Shown piece by piece: positions 43,969-53,452 of a stretch of 64,000 bases of DNA. Position 1 is the first letter of the stretch, and each line of letters opens with the position of its first letter. The DNA is taken from positions 2,418,001-2,482,000 of the forward strand of contig OY782858.1 of the NCBI GenBank assembly GCA_963678465.1, read 5' to 3'. Made by a program: the position numbers and the translations under genes. Origin of the DNA: Paludibacter sp963678465. GTDB taxonomy: Bacteria; Bacteroidota; Bacteroidia; Bacteroidales; Paludibacteraceae. The notes under the pieces are model-generated. The model was not told the origin of the DNA, searched no databases, and was given only the letters and a program-made list of their open reading frames with translations.

Positions 43969-43989
43969 GTAAAACTGAAATAAAAGAAT

Positions 43990-45537
43990 ATGTCAACTGA
44001 ACAAGTGAAAAAAGGTCATCCCAAAGGCCTTTATTTTGTATTTACAACCGCCATGTCGGAGCGAATAAGCTATTATGGCATGCGCGCCATTTTTACGCTT
44101 TATCTTATCAAAGCCCTTTTAATGGACAAGGAATTAGCCTCATCCATTTACGGAAACTACACCGGACTGGTTTACCTTACACCGCTGATTGGCGGTTATG
44201 TAGCTGACCGTTACTGGGGAATGCGTCGTTCCATACTTTGGGGCGCTATATTGATGTTAGTTGGTCAGATGTTTATGTTTTTCAGCGCACTCTATTATCA
44301 GAACAGCGAATTAGCTCATTGGCTGATGTACATTGGTTTGGCTTCGCTCATTTTCGGGAACGGATTTTTCAAACCAAATATCACCACCATGGTGGGTAGT
44401 CTGTACGAGCCGGGCGACAAAAGGCTCGATTCGGCCTATACCATTTTTTACATGGGTGTAAATGTAGGAGCATTTATTGCTCCTCTACTTGCCGGTTATC
44501 TGGGCGACACAGGCAACCCTGCCGATTTTAAATGGGGATTTCTGGCCGCTGCCGTGGGCATGTTCCTGAGTTTGATTCTTTTTATTGGCTGGAAAAACAA
44601 ATTTTTGATTGGCCCTAACGGCGAACAACTGGGGCTTGTAGCTGCCAGCAAAGTGGAAAGCAATAAATCGGAGAAAGACAAAGCTCCTGCCAAAACCTCG
44701 TCGCAGAATATTAAAGAGTTTATAATCTGGGCATTTGGACTGGTAGCATTGTTCAGCCTTTTTCATTTTGCTTTCGAATTTGATTTAATCGGAGCGTTTA
44801 TTTTCTCGCTTTGTATTGTCATTCCGGCTTATGTTATCACCGATCGTTCGCTCACTAAAATAGAAAAACAGCGCATAGCAGTTATTTACATGATTGCCTT
44901 TTTCGTAATTTTCTTCTGGGCGGCATTCGAACAAGCCGGCGCCTCGCTCACTTATTTTGCCGATGAACAAACCAACAGAGAGATTTTTGGATGGACCATG
45001 CCTGCCAGTTATTTCCAATCTTTCAATCCTGTTTTTGTAGTTGTATTTGCCCCGCTTATGTCATGGTTATGGTTGAAGCTGGGTTCGAAAAATATGGAAC
45101 CTGCATCGCCCACCAAGCAAGCCATGGGATTATTTCTGCTCTCGGTTGGTTACCTTGTGATTGCTTTAGGAGTGCATGGTGTTGAGCCGGGCGTAAAAGT
45201 AAGTATAATGTGGCTCACCGGTTTATATTTTATTCATTCTATGGGCGAGCTCATGCTTTCGCCTATCGGACTTTCTATGGTCAACAAGCTGGCACCTATT
45301 CGTTTTGCCTCATTGCTTATGGGTATTTGGTATTTATCAATGGCCACAGCCAATAAATTTGCCGGAATGCTAAGCGGTTTATATCCCGAAGCCGGTAAGC
45401 CAAAGTCGTTTATTGGGTTCGAAATAGCAACCATGTACGACTTCTTTATGCTTTTTGTAATTATTTCGGGAGTAGCAGCTGTAATTCTGTTCGGCTTGTC
45501 GAAGTGGCTGCAAAAATTAATGCATGGGGTAAGGTAG
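43990..45537 (+). CDS. Proton-dependent oligopeptide transporter (POT/PTR family)
   Basis: 515 residues with 14 membrane helices. Conserved N-terminal motif FTTAMSERISYYGMRAIFTL (18-37, ExxxxYGM-like), YVADRYWGMRRSI and the central FFKPNITTMVGSLYEPGDKR with YTIFYMGVNVGAFIAPLLAG; later EQAGASLTYFAD and SMGELMLSPIGLSMVNKLAP, the PTR2 signature. It imports di- and tripeptides with protons. A leader with tandem promoters and a terminator-like hairpin precedes it. Confidence 0.94.
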   Translation: MSTEQVKKGHPKGLYFVFTTAMSERISYYGMRAIFTLYLIKALLMDKELASSIYGNYTGLVYLTPLIGGYVADRYWGMRRSILWGAILMLVGQMFMFFSALYYQNSELAHWLMYIGLASLIFGNGFFKPNITTMVGSLYEPGDKRLDSAYTIFYMGVNVGAFIAPLLAGYLGDTGNPADFKWGFLAAAVGMFLSLILFIGWKNKFLIGPNGEQLGLVAASKVESNKSEKDKAPAKTSSQNIKEFIIWAFGLVALFSLFHFAFEFDLIGAFIFSLCIVIPAYVITDRSLTKIEKQRIAVIYMIAFFVIFFWAAFEQAGASLTYFADEQTNREIFGWTMPASYFQSFNPVFVVVFAPLMSWLWLKLGSKNMEPASPTKQAMGLFLLSVGYLVIALGVHGVEPGVKVSIMWLTGLYFIHSMGELMLSPIGLSMVNKLAPIRFASLLMGIWYLSMATANKFAGMLSGLYPEAGKPKSFIGFEIATMYDFFMLFVIISGVAAVILFGLSKWLQKLMHGVR

Positions 45538-45540
45538 GAG

Positions 45541-45830
45541 AGTTTCGGGTTTCGGGTTCCGAGTTTTGAGTTTCGGGTTTTGAGTTTCGGGTTTCGGGTT
45601 CCGGGTTTCGAATTGTTGGCTGTTGAAGATTTGAGAGTTTGTCCCGAAAACTTTCGGGATTGAAGGTGAGTTGATAATTGATCGGGGACTTGGGTACGAA
45701 GACCTTTGACTTTTGACCTTTGACTTTTGACTTTTGACTTTCTTCGCCTGTGCCTTTGCCTTTGCCTTTCTTCGCCTGTGCCTGTGCCTGAATTTCTTAC
45801 TGCTTTGCCAAAGGCACAGGACATTGAACC
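45541..45830. repeat. Low-complexity phrase repeats (TTTCGGGTTCCG, TTTGACTT, CCTTTGCCTTTG)
   Basis: Blocks of TTTCGGG-type heptamers (45541-45612), a TCCCGAAA/TTTCGGGA hairpin (45641-45659), TTTGACCTTTGACTTTTGAC units (45704-45742) and GCCTTTGCCTTTGCC/GCCTGTGCCTGTGCC units (45746-45790). The CGGAACCC and TTTGAC phrases recur near 15100-15285 and 27940-27985. A long minus-strand frame (45234-45824) across it is fortuitous. Confidence 0.8.
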
Positions 45831-45834
45831 TACT

Positions 45835-45874
45835 AAAAAATCCTCTGAAACAATTGTTTTTCAGAGGATTTTTT
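45835..45874. terminator. Bidirectional intrinsic terminator
   Basis: AAAAAATCCTCTGAAA and TTTCAGAGGATTTTTT-type arms form a near-perfect hairpin with T-tracts in both directions; it serves the POT gene and the PEGA lipoprotein gene. Confidence 0.88.
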
Positions 45875-45908
45875 ATGTGGATTATCGTTATTGTTCAAAA
45901 AACAAACC

Positions 45909-46406
45909 TTATTGCTCGTCAAGAATTTTCTTTTTCTGTTTTTCAAATTCTTCCTGATTAATCAGCTTTTCGTCGAGCATCTGTTTAAGTTCTTTAAGTC
46001 TTTCTACTTTAGATGTATTACTTTGAATTACCGGTAATTCTGCGCTTTGGTTTATGCTCAGCGGAACTAACTCATAATTGTGTTTAGCCTTGTAATCCAT
46101 TGTCCATAACCAGAAAGGCCAAACAAAGCAGCCACCAATAAAAGTACCCACATTGAATTCCTCTGACCTGCGGAAAGAAGTGTAGATAGGCTCGTAACCT
46201 TCGAGTGTGAGATCGAGAGTTACTAAACTACCAACGATTTTGGTGTCGGTATACAAATAAGGAGTTACGCCAACCGCTTCGCCGTTAATTACGACTTTAG
46301 CGCCACTGGGAGTGCTGTTGATCATTGTAGAACTGGCACAACCGGCGAATAATAAAGTTGCTGCAAGCAACACTACAGCAGATTTAAGCAGAAAAGATGT
46401 TTTCAT
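45909..46406 (-). CDS. PEGA-domain lipoprotein with C-terminal SHOCT segment
   Basis: 165 residues. Signal sequence with lipobox LLFAGC (Cys23); PEGA-like strand region STPSGAKVVINGEAVGVTPY (about 31-50) and LTLEGYEPIYTS; a hydrophobic hairpin FIGGCFVWPFWLW (about 90-102); SHOCT-like helix pair RLKELKQMLDEKLINQEEFE at the end. PEGA proteins decorate surface lipoproteins; the SHOCT segment mediates oligomerisation. Outer-membrane lipoprotein of unknown role. Confidence 0.82.
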   Translation of the reverse strand: MKTSFLLKSAVVLLAATLLFAGCASSTMINSTPSGAKVVINGEAVGVTPYLYTDTKIVGSLVTLDLTLEGYEPIYTSFRRSEEFNVGTFIGGCFVWPFWLWTMDYKAKHNYELVPLSINQSAELPVIQSNTSKVERLKELKQMLDEKLINQEEFEKQKKKILDEQ

Positions 46407-46515
46407 ATCTGAAATTTTTTAGTTGTAAATATTAAAAATAACTGATTCAATATTTAACAAAGATAATGCCGAATTCAGACAAAAAGGACTAAAAACATAA
46501 GTTTTCCTAAAAAAA

Positions 46516-47136
46516 TCATTCAATTTTCACGAATCTATTCTCTTCTTTCTGATAATTAAATACTTCACCTGTACCGATAATATAATACCAACCTAAAATA
46601 TTTAATTCTCCCTGGTTATATTTTTCGCGGATATAAGGATAAGTAAGCAGGTGGTTCATTTGCTCTACAATATTGAGTTGCTCGGTCATCCATTCGCGCA
46701 CAGCCGGGTCAGCAATTCTCAGTTTCACCATCTTGTTCCTTACATTTTTGGCAAGTTCAAGCCATTTGCGGGTGTGAGGGATTTCATTTCCCTGCGTTTC
46801 GTCCATATAAAGCGCATTGCAGCCGCCACAGTTGGAGTGTCCGCAAATAAGAATGGTGGATACATTGAGAATTTTCACCGAATACTCAATGGCCGAAGTG
46901 GTGGCCAGAAATTCGTCGGAGGTACGATACGGAGGCACTAAATTGGCAATATTTCGGATCACAAAAAGCTCTCCCGGCAAGGTATTGGTGATCATGCTTG
47001 GAACGATACGGGAATCGGAACAGCCAATAAAAAGCGTATGCGGTTCCTGATTGCGACCTATTTTTTCGAATAATTCTTTGTTCTCAAGAAAATCATTAGC
47101 ATTAAATTCTTTAACCCCATCGAAAAGTGAATCCAT
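46516..47136 (-). CDS. Beta-class carbonic anhydrase
   Basis: 206 residues, cytoplasmic. Zinc ligands Cys39 and Asp41 in FIGCSDSRIVP, His100 and Cys103 in LICGHSNCGGC; RNIANLVPPY is the conserved strand and helix. It interconverts CO2 and bicarbonate. Divergent from the plant-type by an ordinary margin; a typical bacterial member. Confidence 0.94.
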   Translation of the reverse strand: MDSLFDGVKEFNANDFLENKELFEKIGRNQEPHTLFIGCSDSRIVPSMITNTLPGELFVIRNIANLVPPYRTSDEFLATTSAIEYSVKILNVSTILICGHSNCGGCNALYMDETQGNEIPHTRKWLELAKNVRNKMVKLRIADPAVREWMTEQLNIVEQMNHLLTYPYIREKYNQGELNILGWYYIIGTGEVFNYQKEENRFVKIE

Positions 47137-47201
47137 ATAACTACGTTTGATAATTACTTCTCAAACGTGATTTTCGTGTAAAATGTTTTTCGGCATCGCT
47201 A

Positions 47202-47702
47202 CTATATTTGCTTTGGCTGAAGTTCTATCACTTCAAGATTTTGAATCTTCTCTCCATCGATTTCGAATCGTACAAGTGTTTGTACTTTATGAAAACCATA
47301 TTTTCCAGCTGCTCCGGGATTGATGTGCAGGAGATCGAGATTTTTATCGTATTTCACTTTCAGGATGTGTGAATGTCCACAGACAAACAGTTTTGGAGAT
47401 TGCTGAAAAATGGCCGGACGAACCAGCGCATCGTATTTACCTGGATATCCACCAATGTGGGTAAGCCATACTTTTACACCTTCGCACAGGAACTTATTGT
47501 GCTGAGGAAACAACGTCCGTATTTCATAGCCATCAATATTTCCCCATACGGCACGCAGGGGTTTGAAGTTTTGCAGTTTATTTACTACTTCGAGCGAACC
47601 AATATCGCCGGCATGCCACACTTCGTCGCAGGAGGCAAAATGTTCGAAAATCCGCTCATCGAGCATACCGTGCGTGTCCGAAAGTAATCCAATTGTAATC
47701 AT
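47202..47702 (-). CDS. YfcE/MJ0936-type metallophosphoesterase
   Basis: 166 residues. Metal-binding motifs in order: LLSDTHGMLDE (D-x-H), VWHAGDIGS (GD), VWGNIDGYEIR (GN), LTHIGGYPG (H) and FVCGHSHILK (GHSH). Small calcineurin-like phosphodiesterases of this type cleave phosphodiesters such as bis-p-nitrophenyl phosphate or cyclic nucleotides; the natural substrate is open. The next gene starts 65 nt away on the same strand, so co-transcription with carbonic anhydrase is possible. Confidence 0.9.
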   Translation of the reverse strand: MITIGLLSDTHGMLDERIFEHFASCDEVWHAGDIGSLEVVNKLQNFKPLRAVWGNIDGYEIRTLFPQHNKFLCEGVKVWLTHIGGYPGKYDALVRPAIFQQSPKLFVCGHSHILKVKYDKNLDLLHINPGAAGKYGFHKVQTLVRFEIDGEKIQNLEVIELQPKQI

Positions 47703-47846
47703 TGTTCGTTGCGTTTATATGAGAAAGAATAGCAAAATTAAGCAAAAGGTTTGCATTAAGCAACGAAAACAGAAAGATAAAAAAAACTGATTTAATTTAC
47801 TTTTTTAATATTTCATAAAAGTGTGTTACTGTGATAAATTAAATGC

Positions 47847-47854
47847 TAAATTTG
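47847..47854 (+). promoter_or_regulatory. -7 box TAAATTTG of the V-ATPase operon
   Basis: Exact TAnnTTTG match 35 nt upstream of the subunit E start; a leader of about 30 nt is expected. No clear -33. Confidence 0.5.
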
Positions 47855-47888
47855 CGATTCGTTAGATAAAAAGCAAAATAAAAATCAA

Positions 47889-48479
47889 ATGAACACAAAA
47901 CTCCAGGAACTTACCGATAAAATCTACTTCGAAGGAGTAGAAAAGGGAAATACAGAAGCACAGGCAATTATTGATAAGGCCGAAATTCAGGCTGCTGACA
48001 TTATTGCAAAAGCAAAAGCCGAAGCGGCTCAGATAGTTGCCAGCGCCGAATCAAAATCGGCTGAGCTTTCGAAGAACACAAAATCGGAATTAAAATTATT
48101 TGCCCAGCAGTCGGTAAATGCCCTGAAAACAGAAGTTGTTGATTTAATTTGCGGCAGCATAGTATCCGAATCAGTAAAAGCTGCAACTGCCGATAAGGCT
48201 TTTATGCAAAAAACCATACTCACGTTGGTACAGGAATGGGGTAAAGATCAGGCTTTAGTGATCGAAACAAAAGACGCAAAAGCATTGACCGATTATTTTA
48301 TGACCAATGCAAAAGACTTGCTGAACAAAGGTTTGAAAATTAAAGAAGCCAATGGAATAAAAGCCGATTTCAGTATTGCTCCCGAAAAAGAAGGATATAA
48401 AATCACCTTTGGAGATGATGAATTTATAGCCTATTTCAAAGAATTCCTCCGGCCAAAATTAGTGGAAATGTTGTTTTAA
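47889..48479 (+). CDS. V-type ATPase subunit E
   Basis: 196 residues. N-terminal long helix DKAEIQAADIIAKAKAEAAQ with the Ala/Glu-rich pattern of the peripheral stalk, then a globular C-terminal domain ending FLRPKLVEMLF. Forms the peripheral stalk of the V1 part together with a G-like partner, which I cannot find in this operon. First gene of the V-ATPase operon. Confidence 0.85.
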   Translation: MNTKLQELTDKIYFEGVEKGNTEAQAIIDKAEIQAADIIAKAKAEAAQIVASAESKSAELSKNTKSELKLFAQQSVNALKTEVVDLICGSIVSESVKAATADKAFMQKTILTLVQEWGKDQALVIETKDAKALTDYFMTNAKDLLNKGLKIKEANGIKADFSIAPEKEGYKITFGDDEFIAYFKEFLRPKLVEMLF

Positions 48480-48536
48480 TCAGAAAGTAATGATCATTTC
48501 AAAACTTTCAAACCAGGAACCACAAACATTTCAACA

Positions 48537-49367
48537 ATGAACTACTATTGCCTCATTGCGGGACTTCCCGATATACAAGCCGAAGATACTAAAATTACAA
48601 CATCAATGTCCACCTTAAAAAAGGATTTGATGGAACAACTTTCGGCATCGGATGCTGGCTTACTAAAACTACTTTTTGCTGCATACGACAATACTAATTT
48701 TCTGACTTTTCTGAAAAATAAAGAGGCAGCCTTGCATCCGCTCGGCAACCTGACGACCGACGACTGGCAGCAACTTACTACTTTGATGCAGGAGTTTGAA
48801 AAGCCAAACGATACTCGCTTACTTCCATATTTCAATACTTTCTTTTCAAATTACGATGCTGATAAATTGGGTAGCGAGGGAATACTTGAGGAAGATTACA
48901 TGGCCACACTGTATTACGATTATGCCATGAAAAACGACAATGCTTTTCTACGTAGCTGGTTTGAGTTTAATTTGAACGTCAATAATATTCTTGCTGCCAT
49001 TGCCTGCAGGAAACACGGATTTGATCCGAAAAAATTTGTAATAGGCCAGAATGAAGTAGCACAAGCCATACGGACAAGCAATGCCCGCGACTTTGGGTTG
49101 CATGGCATGTTCGATGAACTTGAAGTAGTGCTGAGAATTGCCGAAGAAGAAAATTTACTTGAGAGAGAAAAAAAAATTGATGCGCTGAAATGGTCGTGGC
49201 TCGAGGAGAACACTTTCTTTCATTACTTTTCGGTCGAAAAAGTATTGGCTTATGTACTGAAAATGGAGATGTTAGAGCGTTGGAAAATGCTTTCGGCAGA
49301 AAAAGGAGCAAAGATTTTCAGGGATTTACTTGGAAGCCTGAAAGAAGGAGTTAAGTTCGGGGAATAG
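48537..49367 (+). CDS. DUF2764 protein, V-ATPase-associated (subunit C-like)
   Basis: 276 residues, largely helical. The N-terminus YYCLIAGLPDIQAED and AYDNTNFLTFLKNKEAAL are typical of DUF2764, found only in V-ATPase operons of Bacteroidota and relatives between subunits E and A. It is thought to replace subunit C, connecting the rotor with the membrane part. WKMLSAEKGAKIFRDLLGSL closes the protein. It is followed by a 182-nt gap before atpA. Confidence 0.85.
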   Translation: MNYYCLIAGLPDIQAEDTKITTSMSTLKKDLMEQLSASDAGLLKLLFAAYDNTNFLTFLKNKEAALHPLGNLTTDDWQQLTTLMQEFEKPNDTRLLPYFNTFFSNYDADKLGSEGILEEDYMATLYYDYAMKNDNAFLRSWFEFNLNVNNILAAIACRKHGFDPKKFVIGQNEVAQAIRTSNARDFGLHGMFDELEVVLRIAEEENLLEREKKIDALKWSWLEENTFFHYFSVEKVLAYVLKMEMLERWKMLSAEKGAKIFRDLLGSLKEGVKFGE

Positions 49368-49549
49368 TTCGGAATGGGCGATTTTCGGATTGCCCGATTA
49401 TTGATGAGTTCACTGGATTTGAGCTTGCAGTTGGCTCCCTCTGAGAAAACAAAAGACAGTTTCAAAAAAAAATATAAACATTCATATAGCCTTATGTTTC
49501 GAAATGTTGTGGTTATTGGCACATTGATACATTGGCACATTTAAAAATT

Positions 49550-51304
49550 ATGTCAACAAAAGGAAAAGTTAAAGGTATCATTTCCAATCTGGTTACGGTG
49601 GAAGTAGACGGTCCCGTAGCTCAAAACGAAATTGCATACATTACATTAGGTTCGCATAAACTAATGGCCGAAGTGCTAAAAGTAATTGGCGATAATGCTT
49701 ATGTACAAGTATTTGAAAGCACACGTGGTCTGAAGGTAGGAAACGAAGTGGAGTTCATGGGGCATTTGCTCGAAGTAACGCTTGGTCCCGGATTGCTCTC
49801 GCGCAATTACGATGGTTTACAAAACGACCTCGATAAGCTTACAGGCATTTTTCTGCAACGCGGAGAATACAATTACCCGCTCGACACCGAAAAGTTATGG
49901 GATTTCAAGCCCTTAGCCAAAGCGGGCGATAAAGTGGAAGCCGGTTTTTGGCTGGGCGAAGTGGACGAAAACCACCAACCTCACAAAATCATGGTTCCTT
50001 TTAAATTTGAAGGAACTTTCACCGTAAAATCCATTGTCGCCCAAGGCGAACATAAAATTCTAGATGTCATTGCCGTACTGCTCGATGCCGACGGTAAAGA
50101 AATAGAAGTAACCATGGTTCAGAAATGGCCGGTAAAAAAAGCCATCAACGTTCACACCGAAAAACCGCGTCCGTTCAAATTGCTCGAAACAGGCGTTCGC
50201 ACCATCGATACCGCCAATCCGATTGTGGAAGGTGGAACAGGATTTATTCCGGGACCTTTCGGTACAGGAAAAACCGTTTTGCAGCATGCTATTTCCAAAC
50301 AAGCCGAAGCTGATATCGTTATCATTGCCGCCTGTGGAGAACGCGCAAATGAAGTAGTGGAGATTTTCGTTGAATTTCCCGAACTCGAAGATCCGCACAC
50401 AGGACGCAAATTGATGGAACGTACCATTATCATCGCCAACACGTCGAACATGCCCGTGGCTTCGCGCGAAGCATCGGTTTACACAGCCATGACAATTTCG
50501 GAATACTACCGCGCTATGGGACTTCGCGTATTGATGATGGCCGACTCCACTTCACGTTGGGCACAGGCGCTCCGCGAAATGAGTAACCGCATGGAAGAAC
50601 TTCCGGGTCAGGATGCTTTCCCTATGGATTTGTCGGCAATTATTGCCACATTTTACAGTCGCGCCGGTTATGTTTACCTTAAAAACGGACAAACCGGTTC
50701 CATTACTTTTATCGGAACCGTTTCTCCTGCCGGAGGTAACCTGAAGGAACCGGTGACTGAGGGAACCAAAAAAGCTGCCCGTTGTTTCTATGCGCTTGAA
50801 CAGGCGCGTGCCGACCGTAAGCGTTATCCAGCTGTGAATCCGATTGACAGTTATTCAAAATATATCGAATATCCCGAATTTGAGGAATATATTTCAAAAC
50901 GCATTTCGCCGGACTGGACCAGCAAGGTGAACGATATGAAAACCATTTTGCAACGTGGGAAAGAAGTGCAGGAACAAATCAATATTTTGGGTGACGATGG
51001 CGTGCCTGTTGATTATCACATTACCTTCTGGAAATCGGAAGTTATTGACTTTGTAATTTTACAACAGGACGCTTTTGATAAAGTTGATTCGGTTACACCT
51101 ATCGAACGTCAGGAATACATGCTGAATCTGGTAATGAGCATTTGTCATACCAACTTTGATTTCAGCGATTTTGTTGCAGTAATGGATTATTTTAAAGGAG
51201 TCATCAATGTGTGTCGCCAATTAAATTATTCCGAATTCCATTCCGAAGATTTTGAAAAATATATAGCTGAATTGAATGTAATTCTTGCAGAAAGAAGAAT
51301 TTAA
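49550..51304 (+). CDS. atpA: V-type ATPase catalytic subunit A
   Basis: 584 residues from ATG 49550; a longer frame from TTG 49532 is unlikely. GPFGTGKT (about 234-241) is Walker A, with the subunit-A bulge region upstream (EGTFTVKSIVAQGEHKILDV). VIIAACGERANEVVEIFVEF, MMADSTSRWAQALREMSNRM (Walker B and arginine region) follow. Catalyses ATP hydrolysis or synthesis in the V1 hexamer. Typical length. Confidence 0.96.
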   Translation: MSTKGKVKGIISNLVTVEVDGPVAQNEIAYITLGSHKLMAEVLKVIGDNAYVQVFESTRGLKVGNEVEFMGHLLEVTLGPGLLSRNYDGLQNDLDKLTGIFLQRGEYNYPLDTEKLWDFKPLAKAGDKVEAGFWLGEVDENHQPHKIMVPFKFEGTFTVKSIVAQGEHKILDVIAVLLDADGKEIEVTMVQKWPVKKAINVHTEKPRPFKLLETGVRTIDTANPIVEGGTGFIPGPFGTGKTVLQHAISKQAEADIVIIAACGERANEVVEIFVEFPELEDPHTGRKLMERTIIIANTSNMPVASREASVYTAMTISEYYRAMGLRVLMMADSTSRWAQALREMSNRMEELPGQDAFPMDLSAIIATFYSRAGYVYLKNGQTGSITFIGTVSPAGGNLKEPVTEGTKKAARCFYALEQARADRKRYPAVNPIDSYSKYIEYPEFEEYISKRISPDWTSKVNDMKTILQRGKEVQEQINILGDDGVPVDYHITFWKSEVIDFVILQQDAFDKVDSVTPIERQEYMLNLVMSICHTNFDFSDFVAVMDYFKGVINVCRQLNYSEFHSEDFEKYIAELNVILAERRI

Positions 51305-51382
51305 CATATTATTTGTTAGCATTCATCGTGCCCGCCGCTTTGCGCAGACCCGATATAAAAAAACGAATTAAACATTAAATAA

Positions 51383-52702
51383 ATGGCAACAAAAGCATTT
51401 CAGAAAATTTATACTAAAATAATCCAGATCAATAAAGCCACCTGCTCACTCAGAGCAACAGGAGTTGGCAACGATGAACTGGCAACCGTGAACGGGAAAC
51501 TGGCTCAAGTTGTAAAAATTATGGGAGATGAAGTGACATTACAGGTTTTCGAAGGAACCGAAGGAATTCCTACGGATGCCGAAGTGATTTTTCTGGGCAA
51601 AGCTCCCTCATTAAAAGTGAGCGATCAGTTAGCCGGACGTTTCTTCAACGCTTTCGGCGACCCTATTGATGGCGGTCCTGAGGTGGAAGGTGATGAGCGC
51701 GAAATCGGAGGGCCATCGGTAAATCCGGTACGCCGCGAACAGCCTTCGGAGCTTATTGCAACTGGTATCGCTGGTATCGACCTGAATAACACACTCGTTT
51801 CGGGACAGAAAATTCCTTTTTTTGCCGATCCGGATCAACCTTACAATCAGGTGATGGCCAATGTAGCGCTCAGGGCAAAAACTGATAAAATCATCCTGGG
51901 CGGCATGGGACTTACCAACGATGATTATCTGTATTTTAAAAACGTGTTCAACAATGCCGGCGTACTCGACAGAATTGTAAGTTTTATGAATACAACTGAA
52001 AATGCACCTGTTGAACGCTTGCTTATTCCAGATATGGCATTGACTGCAGCTGAATATTTTGCTGTTGACAAGAACGAAAAAGTACTGGTATTGCTTACCG
52101 ATATGACTTCGTATGCCGACGCACTGGCCATTGTATCCAATCGTATGGATCAGATTCCGTCGAAAGATTCTATGCCCGGTTCACTATATTCCGATTTAGC
52201 TAAAATCTACGAAAAAGCTGTTCAATTCCCTGCCGGTGGCTCAATTACAATTATTGCAGTGACAACTCTTTCGGGTGGTGATATTACGCATGCCATTCCC
52301 GATAATACAGGATATATTACTGAAGGTCAGCTATTCTTGCGTCGCGACTCTGATGTAGGAAAGGTTATTGTCGATCCGTTCCGTTCGCTTTCGCGACTGA
52401 AACAACTTGTAATCGGTAAAAAAACAAGAGAAGATCATCCGCAGGTAATGAATGCCGCAGTGCGACTATTTGCAGATGCTGCCAACGCCAAAACCAAACT
52501 TGAGAACGGGTTCGATTTAACCGATTACGATGATCGTACTTTGGCATTTGCCAGAGATTATTCATCGAAATTGCTGGCTATAGATGTAAATATTGATACT
52601 ACAGCCATGTTGGATATCGCTTGGGAAATGTTCGGAGATCATTTTAAGCCAGCCGAAGTGAATATCAAACAGGCTTTGGTAGATAAATACTGGAAAAAGT
52701 AG
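51383..52702 (+). CDS. atpB: V-type ATPase subunit B
   Basis: 439 residues. SGQKIPFFADPDQPYNQVMA (with SGQKIPFF and the non-catalytic nucleotide site), VLLTDMTSYADALAIVSNRM, and GGSITIIAVTTLSGGDITHA with PDNTGYITEGQLFLRRDSD are the family landmarks. No Walker A lysine, as expected for the non-catalytic subunit. It starts 78 nt after subunit A. Confidence 0.96.
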   Translation: MATKAFQKIYTKIIQINKATCSLRATGVGNDELATVNGKLAQVVKIMGDEVTLQVFEGTEGIPTDAEVIFLGKAPSLKVSDQLAGRFFNAFGDPIDGGPEVEGDEREIGGPSVNPVRREQPSELIATGIAGIDLNNTLVSGQKIPFFADPDQPYNQVMANVALRAKTDKIILGGMGLTNDDYLYFKNVFNNAGVLDRIVSFMNTTENAPVERLLIPDMALTAAEYFAVDKNEKVLVLLTDMTSYADALAIVSNRMDQIPSKDSMPGSLYSDLAKIYEKAVQFPAGGSITIIAVTTLSGGDITHAIPDNTGYITEGQLFLRRDSDVGKVIVDPFRSLSRLKQLVIGKKTREDHPQVMNAAVRLFADAANAKTKLENGFDLTDYDDRTLAFARDYSSKLLAIDVNIDTTAMLDIAWEMFGDHFKPAEVNIKQALVDKYWKK

Positions 52703-52711
52703 CGATCCTAA

Positions 52712-52755
52712 CCCCTTAAGGGGAGATTAACACAAAGCGGTCAAAAATTTTTGAC
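52712..52755. repeat. Two palindromes between subunit B and the ORF6N gene
   Basis: CCCCTTAAGGGG (52712-52723) followed by GGAGATTA, matching the end of the 294-bp repeat (GGGGAGATC), and GTCAAAAATTTTTGAC (52740-52755), a perfect 16-bp palindrome. They mark the junction at which the ORF6N gene separates B from D. Confidence 0.6.
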
Positions 52756-52772
52756 TACTTAAAGAATTTTTT

Positions 52773-53423
52773 ATGTCAGACATTATAAAACTTAGCAACA
52801 TCGAAGACAAAATCATTGACATCAGAAATCAACAGGTGATTCTCGATTTTGATGTGGCTGAGCTATATGGTGTTGAAACAAAACGAGTAAATGAAGCTTT
52901 CAAAAACAATCCTGAGAAATTTCCAAAAGGCTACATTTTCGAACTTACAAAACCGGAATGGAGACAAATCAGAATAAAGCAAAACGCTTCAGACGACTAT
53001 AAATCTGATAATTACATCGATGTGGTCGAAAATTTCGACCACCTAAAAAACAGGAAATACTCCTATGTTGTTCCAAAAGTATTTACCGAAAAAGGTTTGT
53101 ATATGCTGGCAACCATTCTGAAAAGTGAGAAAGCGACTGAAACTACCATTGGTATTATCGAAACATTTACCAAACTAAGAGCTTTTACACGTGCGGTATC
53201 GGAACTGGTGGAAACAAAAGAGGAAAAAGTGCAGAAATCGTTGATGCAGCAAAGCGCTGAAATAATGACTGAACTTCTTGGTAACGACAAAGATGTGTCT
53301 GAAACAGAAACCAGTATTGAGCTTAATTTTGCAGTTTTAAAAATTAAGCACACAATAAAAAGAAAAAACAGCGATAATGAGGTTCACGAAGATGAACCTG
53401 TTTATATCACCATTAAAAAATAA
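52773..53423 (+). CDS. ORF6N-domain protein, phage-type DNA-binding
   Basis: 216 residues. The ORF6N domain spans about residues 10-105: IIDIRNQQVILDFDVAELYG, VNEAFKNNPEKFPKGYIFEL and VFTEKGLYMLATILKSEKA. Such domains occur in phage anti-repressors and in many bacterial orphan genes and are thought to bind DNA. The C-terminal region has charged helices (TKEEKVQKSLMQQSAEIMTE) and a basic end, TIKRKNSDNEV. It sits within the V-ATPase operon, 70 nt after subunit B and 29 nt before subunit D. It is not a V-ATPase component in any family I know; horizontal acquisition is inferred. Confidence 0.88.
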   Translation: MSDIIKLSNIEDKIIDIRNQQVILDFDVAELYGVETKRVNEAFKNNPEKFPKGYIFELTKPEWRQIRIKQNASDDYKSDNYIDVVENFDHLKNRKYSYVVPKVFTEKGLYMLATILKSEKATETTIGIIETFTKLRAFTRAVSELVETKEEKVQKSLMQQSAEIMTELLGNDKDVSETETSIELNFAVLKIKHTIKRKNSDNEVHEDEPVYITIKK

Positions 53424-53452
53424 AGTTTTTCGGAAGAAATACTGATAAAAAT

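Noticed and set aside
45234..45824. 196-codon minus-strand frame near the POT gene
   Set aside because: It overlaps the transporter gene antisense and low-complexity repeats; composition is not coding.
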